A stretch of DNA of 10,946 bases from Chloroflexota bacterium (lineage in GTDB: Bacteria > Chloroflexota > Dehalococcoidia > RBG-13-53-26). The position numbers were made by a program, and so were the translations under genes. Below, one piece after another: positions 7,319 to 10,946 of the stretch; the stretch's first letter is position 1; every line of letters starts with the position of its first letter. The stretch lies in the NCBI GenBank assembly GCA_030616195.1, contig JAUWXW010000028.1, positions 1-10,946 of the forward strand, given 5' to 3'. The notes beneath the pieces were generated by a model, which made no database searches, was not told where the DNA came from, and was given only the letters and a program-made list of their open reading frames with translations.

Positions 7319-8065
7319 TCAAGTCGCACCAGATAATAGCCCCTTCTCCACAAAGCTCAGGTAGCCATCCTTACCGACGACAATGTGGTCTATAACACGA
7401 ATGTCGACTGTGGCCGCTGCCTGAGTGATAGCCTGGGTAATGTGCTTGTCTTCCTCGGAAGGCTCGGTATGTCCGCTGGGGTGATTGTGCACCAGCAACA
7501 GCCCGGCAGCATGGTGAGATAGGGCTGCTTCTATAATGCGCCGCGGGTAGACCACTGCCCGATCAACTGTCCCTTCATGAATGATTTCATAGTCAATAAC
7601 TTCGTTCTTGGTATTCAAATAGATGACCAGGAATGTCTCATGTGGAGAGCCCGCCAGTTTCAACCGGGCAAAGTCTACCACAGCTTGCGGGGAAATCAAC
7701 AGGTCCCGGTGTCCCATCCTTTCAGCGAGATATGCTGCGCCCACCTCCTTCACCAGGCGTACTAGTGTAGCCGTCGATGAACCCAAACCATAAACACCCT
7801 CCAGTTCTTCGAAGCTGGCATCCAGGACACCGGCCAGGCTATTGAACCGACCGATAAGGTCCTTGGCCAGGGGCTTAGCGTCTTTTCGTGGCAAGGCATA
7901 GGTCAGAAGGAGCTCCAGAAGCTCATAGTCCTGCAGGCCTTCGCCTCCCGCCTTCTGAAAACGTTTTCGCAAACGCTCTCTGTGGCCCAAATAATGAGGC
8001 CTTTCCACAGTTTTTCGTTTATTGCCTGCGCTCCTGGATTCTTTCCTCGGGTCCATCGTCTTCAT
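7319..8065 (-). CDS. radC: RadC-family JAB/MPN domain protein
   Basis: A 248-residue cytosolic protein of the RadC (YicR) family. The N-terminal half (about 21-115) is the helix-hairpin-helix-like UPF0758 region: GHRERLRKRFQKAG, DYELLELLLTYALPRKDAKPLA, LEGVYGLG. The C-terminal half (about 125-245) is an MPN/JAMM metalloprotease fold with HNHPSG (His193, His195), Asp206 in EPSEEDKHIT and a probable Glu143. Metal ligands are therefore intact. The family was named for DNA repair, but the original radC phenotype is disputed and the substrate is unknown. The first ATG at 8065 has no clear ribosome binding site; another in-frame ATG lies at 8056. The gene is solitary, with no clear promoter seen upstream. 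Confidence 0.92.
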   Translation of the reverse strand: MKTMDPRKESRSAGNKRKTVERPHYLGHRERLRKRFQKAGGEGLQDYELLELLLTYALPRKDAKPLAKDLIGRFNSLAGVLDASFEELEGVYGLGSSTATLVRLVKEVGAAYLAERMGHRDLLISPQAVVDFARLKLAGSPHETFLVIYLNTKNEVIDYEIIHEGTVDRAVVYPRRIIEAALSHHAAGLLLVHNHPSGHTEPSEEDKHITQAITQAAATVDIRVIDHIVVGKDGYLSFVEKGLLSGAT

Positions 8066-8226
8066 TATCTGGAAGCATCAATATCCAGTATTGGCCACGC
8101 TGCTCCCTGCCCCATTACCCCCTTTGACAGCATCAGCAGATTTGAGGTGTGCCGCCAACCGCTGCACCATTTCCTATCATCTTCGCTGTGACAATTCTAA
8201 TGGCCGCGGCGCCTGCTGTCTAGCCT

Positions 8227-8283
8227 GTGGCAGCACCCTAAGTCAGCGATTGCTATCCTTTTCATAGGCAGGTGCTCTGCCAC
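8227..8283. repeat. Imperfect hairpin upstream of the ilv genes
   Basis: GTGGCAGCACC (8227-8237) can pair with GGTGCTCTGCCAC (8271-8283): 11 base pairs with a 2-base bulge around a 33-base loop. It lies upstream of the ilvD promoter candidate, so it is unlikely to be an ilv attenuator. It might mark another degenerate mobile repeat. Confidence 0.4.
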
Positions 8284-8288
8284 CCGCC

Positions 8289-8405
8289 TAAATCCTAAAT
8301 CCGAAGCACCAAATCAAAGAGTTCAAAATTCAAACTGCAAAGTTCAAAATTATCTTTGAATTCTCCTTTTTGCGTTTTGAATTTTCATCTTCGCTCATTT
8401 GAACT
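8289..8405. repeat. A/T-rich inverted repeat zone (TCAAAATTCAAA type)
   Basis: The left part has AAATCCTAAATCC, then GTTCAAAATTCAAACTGC and AGTTCAAAATTA. The right part carries the complement, CTTTTTGCGTTTTGAATTTT (8366-8385) pairing imperfectly with AAAATTCAAACTGCAAAG (8325-8342), and further out TTTGAACTT. The result is a long imperfect palindrome. Words are shared with 4093-4120. Confidence 0.5.
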
Positions 8406-8426
8406 TGTTTAGAGTTTATATATTAT
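8399..8426 (+). promoter_or_regulatory. Candidate promoter for ilvD-ilvB
   Basis: TTGAAC (8399-8404) and TATTAT (8421-8426) are 16 bases apart in an otherwise A/T-rich stretch. Transcription would begin near 8433, giving a leader of about 130 bases to the ilvD ATG at 8564. Confidence 0.4.
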
Positions 8427-8563
8427 TTAGAATTTGTCCGTGTTCTTTCCTGTGCTCCAGAATTCATGGCGTCACACATGAACCCTTTTCAAACCACGCA
8501 ACTTGCGTTATGATTAACCATCGCTGACGAGACCGTACCTGACGAAGAAGGAGTGAAAGGGTA

Positions 8564-10219
8564 ATGAAGAGCCATGTGGTAACGCAGGGGATTGAGCGGG
8601 CTCCACATCGCGCCTTGTTGCGAGCTGTGGGGTTGACTGAGAAAGAGCTGGGGCAGCCTTTGATCGGTATTGTGAATAGCTTCAGCGAGGTCGTCCCAGG
8701 CCATGTTCACCTGCGCACCGTTGCCGAGGCGGCGAAGAACGGGGTGCGTGAAGCCGGGGGCACCCCCTTGGAGATGAACACCATCGCTGTCTGCGATGGC
8801 ATCGCCATGAACCACCTGGGCATGAGGTTCAGCCTGCCCAGCCGTGAGCTTATTGCTGATTCGGCAGAGATCCTGGCCCAGGCCCACGCTTTCGATGCCC
8901 TGGTATTCATCCCCAATTGCGACAAAATCATTCCTGGAATGCTCATGGCGGCAGCCAGGCTCAACGTCCCCGCCATCTTCGTCAGCGGCGGGCCCATGCT
9001 GGCCGGGAGGCTGGGGCAAGAGGCAGTCGACCTTAGCTCAGTGTTTATGGCAGTGGGCAAGGTAGCCATGGGAGAGATGAGCCAGGCAGAACTGAGACAA
9101 CTGGAAATGGTCGCTTGCCCCGGCTGCGGCTGTTGCGCCGGCATGTTTACGGCTAATACCATGAACTGCCTCACCGAGGCTTTAGGAATGGCCCTGGTAG
9201 GTAATGGCACTATCCCTGCCGTAGCTTCAGGGCGGGTTGCCCTGGCCAGGGAAACAGGCAGAGCGGTTATGGGGCTGCTCCAGAAAGATATGCGGCCGCG
9301 CCACATCATTACTAAGGATTCCATCTACAATGCCTTTGTAGTGGATACGGCGCTGGGCGGGAGCACCAACTCTATCCTACACCTCATCGCTATTGCCAAT
9401 GAGGCAGGTGTTGAGTTCCCTCTATCATTGCTCAACGACATAAGCGCCAAGACTCCTCATCTTTGCAAGCTCAGCCCGGCAGGCAACTACCATATCGAGG
9501 ACCTCGACCATGCTGGTGGCGTAGCGGCACTGATGAGGGAATTAGGCGATCTCTTGAATCTCGAGGTGAAGACAGCCTCAGGTGGATCTCTGGCCGAAGC
9601 CATCGCCGCAGCCGAGAACACGGATGAGGACGTCATCCGCCCCCTATCCAATCCCTACTCCGCCAGAGGAGGGCTGTCCGTCGTCTTCGGCAATCTGGCC
9701 CCCGAGGGTGCAGTGGTGAAAAGTGCTGCAGTAGCTCCAGAGATGCTTTCCCATCGCGGTCCGGCCAGGGTATTCGACTCCGAAGAGGAAGCCACGGCGG
9801 CTATTATGGGGCGGACTATTAAGACAGGAGATGTAGTAGTCATCCGCTACGAAGGGCCGAGGGGCGGTCCAGGAATGCCGGAGATGTTGACACCCACTTC
9901 GATCCTCAGTGGTATGGGCATGGATAAAGAGGTGGCGCTTATTACCGACGGGCGCTTCTCCGGGGCAACCCGGGGATCGGCTATTGGACATGTCTCACCA
10001 GAGGCAGCGGCCCGAGGGCCTATTGCTGCCCTCCAGGATGGTGATATAATAAGCATCAATATCCCCGAATATAGGCTGAATGTAGAGCTGCCTGAAACTG
10101 AAATAAAAGGTCGACTGGCAAGCTTGCCTCCCTTTGAACCCAAGATAACCACCGGTTATCTGAAGCGATACGCGGAGAAGGTGAGCTCAGCCAGCACGGG
10201 GGCAATCTTTACCTCGTAG
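8564..10219 (+). CDS. ilvD: Dihydroxy-acid dehydratase
   Basis: A 551-residue enzyme that dehydrates 2,3-dihydroxy-isovalerate and 2,3-dihydroxy-3-methylvalerate to the keto acids that precede Val, Leu and Ile. Cluster and metal residues are visible: Asp78 (VCDGI), Cys119 with Asp120 and Lys121 (NCDKIIPGM), and Cys188-Gly-Cys-Cys191 in [20 protein letters not shown]. The C-terminal half has [18 protein letters not shown] and the catalytic-base region [15 protein letters not shown]. At residues 43-48 it reads VVPGHV, like E. coli IlvD, not TPCN with the third Cys of plant-type [2Fe-2S] enzymes; this suggests the oxygen-sensitive [4Fe-4S] type. It is shorter than E. coli IlvD (616), as in archaea and many anaerobes. 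GAAGGAG and AAAGGG precede the ATG. ilvB follows after 12 bases in one operon. Confidence 0.96.
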   Translation: MKSHVVTQGIERAPHRALLRAVGLTEKELGQPLIGIVNSFSEVVPGHVHLRTVAEAAKNGVREAGGTPLEMNTIAVCDGIAMNHLGMRFSLPSRELIADSAEILAQAHAFDALVFIPNCDKIIPGMLMAAARLNVPAIFVSGGPMLAGRLGQEAVDLSSVFMAVGKVAMGEMSQAELRQLEMVACPGCGCCAGMFTANTMNCLTEALGMALVGNGTIPAVASGRVALARETGRAVMGLLQKDMRPRHIITKDSIYNAFVVDTALGGSTNSILHLIAIANEAGVEFPLSLLNDISAKTPHLCKLSPAGNYHIEDLDHAGGVAALMRELGDLLNLEVKTASGGSLAEAIAAAENTDEDVIRPLSNPYSARGGLSVVFGNLAPEGAVVKSAAVAPEMLSHRGPARVFDSEEEATAAIMGRTIKTGDVVVIRYEGPRGGPGMPEMLTPTSILSGMGMDKEVALITDGRFSGATRGSAIGHVSPEAAARGPIAALQDGDIISINIPEYRLNVELPETEIKGRLASLPPFEPKITTGYLKRYAEKVSSASTGAIFTS

Positions 10220-10231
10220 GGGGAAGAGAGC

Positions 10232-10946
10232 ATGAACTTGACGGGCGCCCAAATTATCTGTGAGAGTCTGGTGAAAGAAGGTGTGGAGATTATTTTTGGC
10301 TTCCCTGGCGGATCACTTTTACCCCTCTATGATACATTTGCCCAGTATCCACAGCTTAGACATATACTCGTCCGCCACGAGCAGGGCGCGGCTCACGCTG
10401 CCGATGGCTATGCCAGGGCTACCGGGCGACCAGGAGTTTGCCTGGCTACTTCAGGGCCGGGCGCTACTAACCTGGTGACCGGGCTTGCCAATGCCTATTT
10501 GGATTCTTCCCCGGTTATAGCCATGACGGGCCAGGTAGCCAGGCCCTTTATCGGCAAGGATGCCTTCCAGGAGATCGACATTACCGGCATCACCTTGCCC
10601 ATCACCAAGCATAACTACATTGTCCTCAGCGCCGCCGACATGGCCAGGGTTTTCAAAGAAGCCTTCCATATCGCCACCACGGGGCGGCTGGGAACAGTGC
10701 TCATCGATTTACCCCGAGATGTGCTCACCGAGGAGGCCGAGTTCCAGTATCCCGCCAAGGTCAACCTTCCCGGATACAAGCCAGTCCTCCGTGGGCACCC
10801 TACCCAGATAAAAAAGGCGGTCCAACTCATAGGCCAGGCCGAACGGCCGGTCATTATTTCAGGTAGGGGTGTAATCATATCCAGGGCCTATGACGAGCTC
10901 AAGGAACTGGCAGAGAAAGCGCAGATACCGGTGGTTACCACTCTAC
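10232..10946 (+). CDS. ilvB: Acetolactate synthase large subunit, N-terminal 238 residues (partial, runs off right edge)
   Basis: Thiamine-diphosphate enzyme that makes 2-acetolactate or 2-aceto-2-hydroxybutyrate, the first common step of Val/Leu/Ile synthesis. The frame is open to the right edge. Visible: FGFPGGSLLPLYD (22-34), RHEQGAAHAADGYARATGRPG with the catalytic Glu50, TSGPGATNLVTGLANAY, TGQVARPFIGKDAFQE with the Phe-Gln pair typical of acetohydroxyacid synthases, ITLPITKHNY, and the start of the FAD/central domain (RPVIISGRGV). These separate it from pyruvate oxidase and oxalyl-CoA decarboxylase, which share the fold. An Ala stands where plant enzymes have Pro197 (GQVPR), a herbicide-contact position. 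GGGGGAAGAG precedes the ATG, 12 bases after ilvD. The small subunit gene ilvN would be expected just beyond the window. Confidence 0.95.
   Translation, partial: MNLTGAQIICESLVKEGVEIIFGFPGGSLLPLYDTFAQYPQLRHILVRHEQGAAHAADGYARATGRPGVCLATSGPGATNLVTGLANAYLDSSPVIAMTGQVARPFIGKDAFQEIDITGITLPITKHNYIVLSAADMARVFKEAFHIATTGRLGTVLIDLPRDVLTEEAEFQYPAKVNLPGYKPVLRGHPTQIKKAVQLIGQAERPVIISGRGVIISRAYDELKELAEKAQIPVVTTL

Larger units (their letters stand above)
8066..8563. other. 498-bp gene-free region between divergent radC and ilvD
   Basis: No convincing gene, tRNA or riboswitch is seen here. From left to right it holds: a unique stretch in front of radC (8066-8226) with only a 30-codon minus-strand frame of doubtful value (8170-8078); a hairpin (8227-8283); an A/T-rich repeat zone (8289-8405); a promoter candidate for ilvD (8399-8426); and a leader of about 130 bases. 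The leader contains a small palindrome, ACGCAA-C-TTGCGT (8496-8508), which could be an operator. No T-box core or run of Ile, Val or Leu codons was recognised. Confidence 0.6.

Noticed and set aside
8124..8152. A TTGACA box on the plus strand as a promoter.
   Set aside because: No -10 element is found at 16-18 bases downstream.
8078..8170. A 30-residue minus-strand frame ending 12 bases before radC, starting MVQRLAAHLKSAD.
   Set aside because: Its only ribosome-binding-like bases (GGA) touch the ATG, it has no recognisable homology, and a frame of this length is expected by chance.
8022..8267. An 81-residue plus-strand frame overlapping the 5' end of radC.
   Set aside because: The composition looks non-coding, there is no ribosome binding site, and it is antisense to the clear radC coding region.
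8466..8513. A 15-codon frame in the ilvD leader (MASHMNPFQTTQLAL) as a possible attenuator peptide.
   Set aside because: It has no run of Ile, Val or Leu codons, no ribosome binding site, and no terminator/antiterminator pair follows it.

Overview
The window reads as ordinary bacterial chromosome of moderate GC content. It is dense in housekeeping genes on both strands and has no phage, CRISPR or transposase genes. The gene set (TPR gene in front of gyrA, a stand-alone two-gene SUF system of the archaeal/Dehalococcoides type, radC, and ilvD-ilvB starting a branched-chain amino acid operon) and the protein style suggest an uncultured Chloroflexota bacterium, perhaps Dehalococcoidia. This is inference from memory of the families; no marker gene here proves it.

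Layout. On the minus strand, 1-1474 holds the N-terminal part of gyrA (cut by the left edge) and, upstream of it, a TPR protein; a good sigma70-type promoter lies at 1518-1546. Divergent from these, 1654-4091 (+) is a CopA-type Cu(I) P-type ATPase with two N-terminal metal-binding domains. It is broken into two frames by a lesion at 2470-2471. A convergent exonuclease III gene follows (4236-5015, -), then a sufC-sufB operon (5201-7170, +) with overlapping genes, then a convergent radC (7319-8065, -). A 498-bp gene-free stretch (8066-8563) contains a hairpin, an AT-rich inverted repeat and a candidate promoter. It leads into ilvD (8564-10219, +) and ilvB (10232 to the right edge, +).

Functionally the window combines DNA topology and repair (gyrA, xth, radC), copper export (copA), Fe-S cluster assembly (sufCB) and Ile/Val/Leu synthesis (ilvD, ilvB). 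IlvD is itself an Fe-S enzyme, and its residues match the oxygen-sensitive E. coli type, so it is a plausible client of the SUF proteins encoded nearby.

The most interesting non-gene structure is a pair of 85-bp palindromic repeats (4128-4212 and 7214-7298). They are inverted relative to each other, about 82% identical without gaps by hand alignment, and each sits exactly between two convergent genes. I did not find a convincing new biological system. The best leads are this repeat family, the copA frameshift and the uncharacterised TPR-linked protein.
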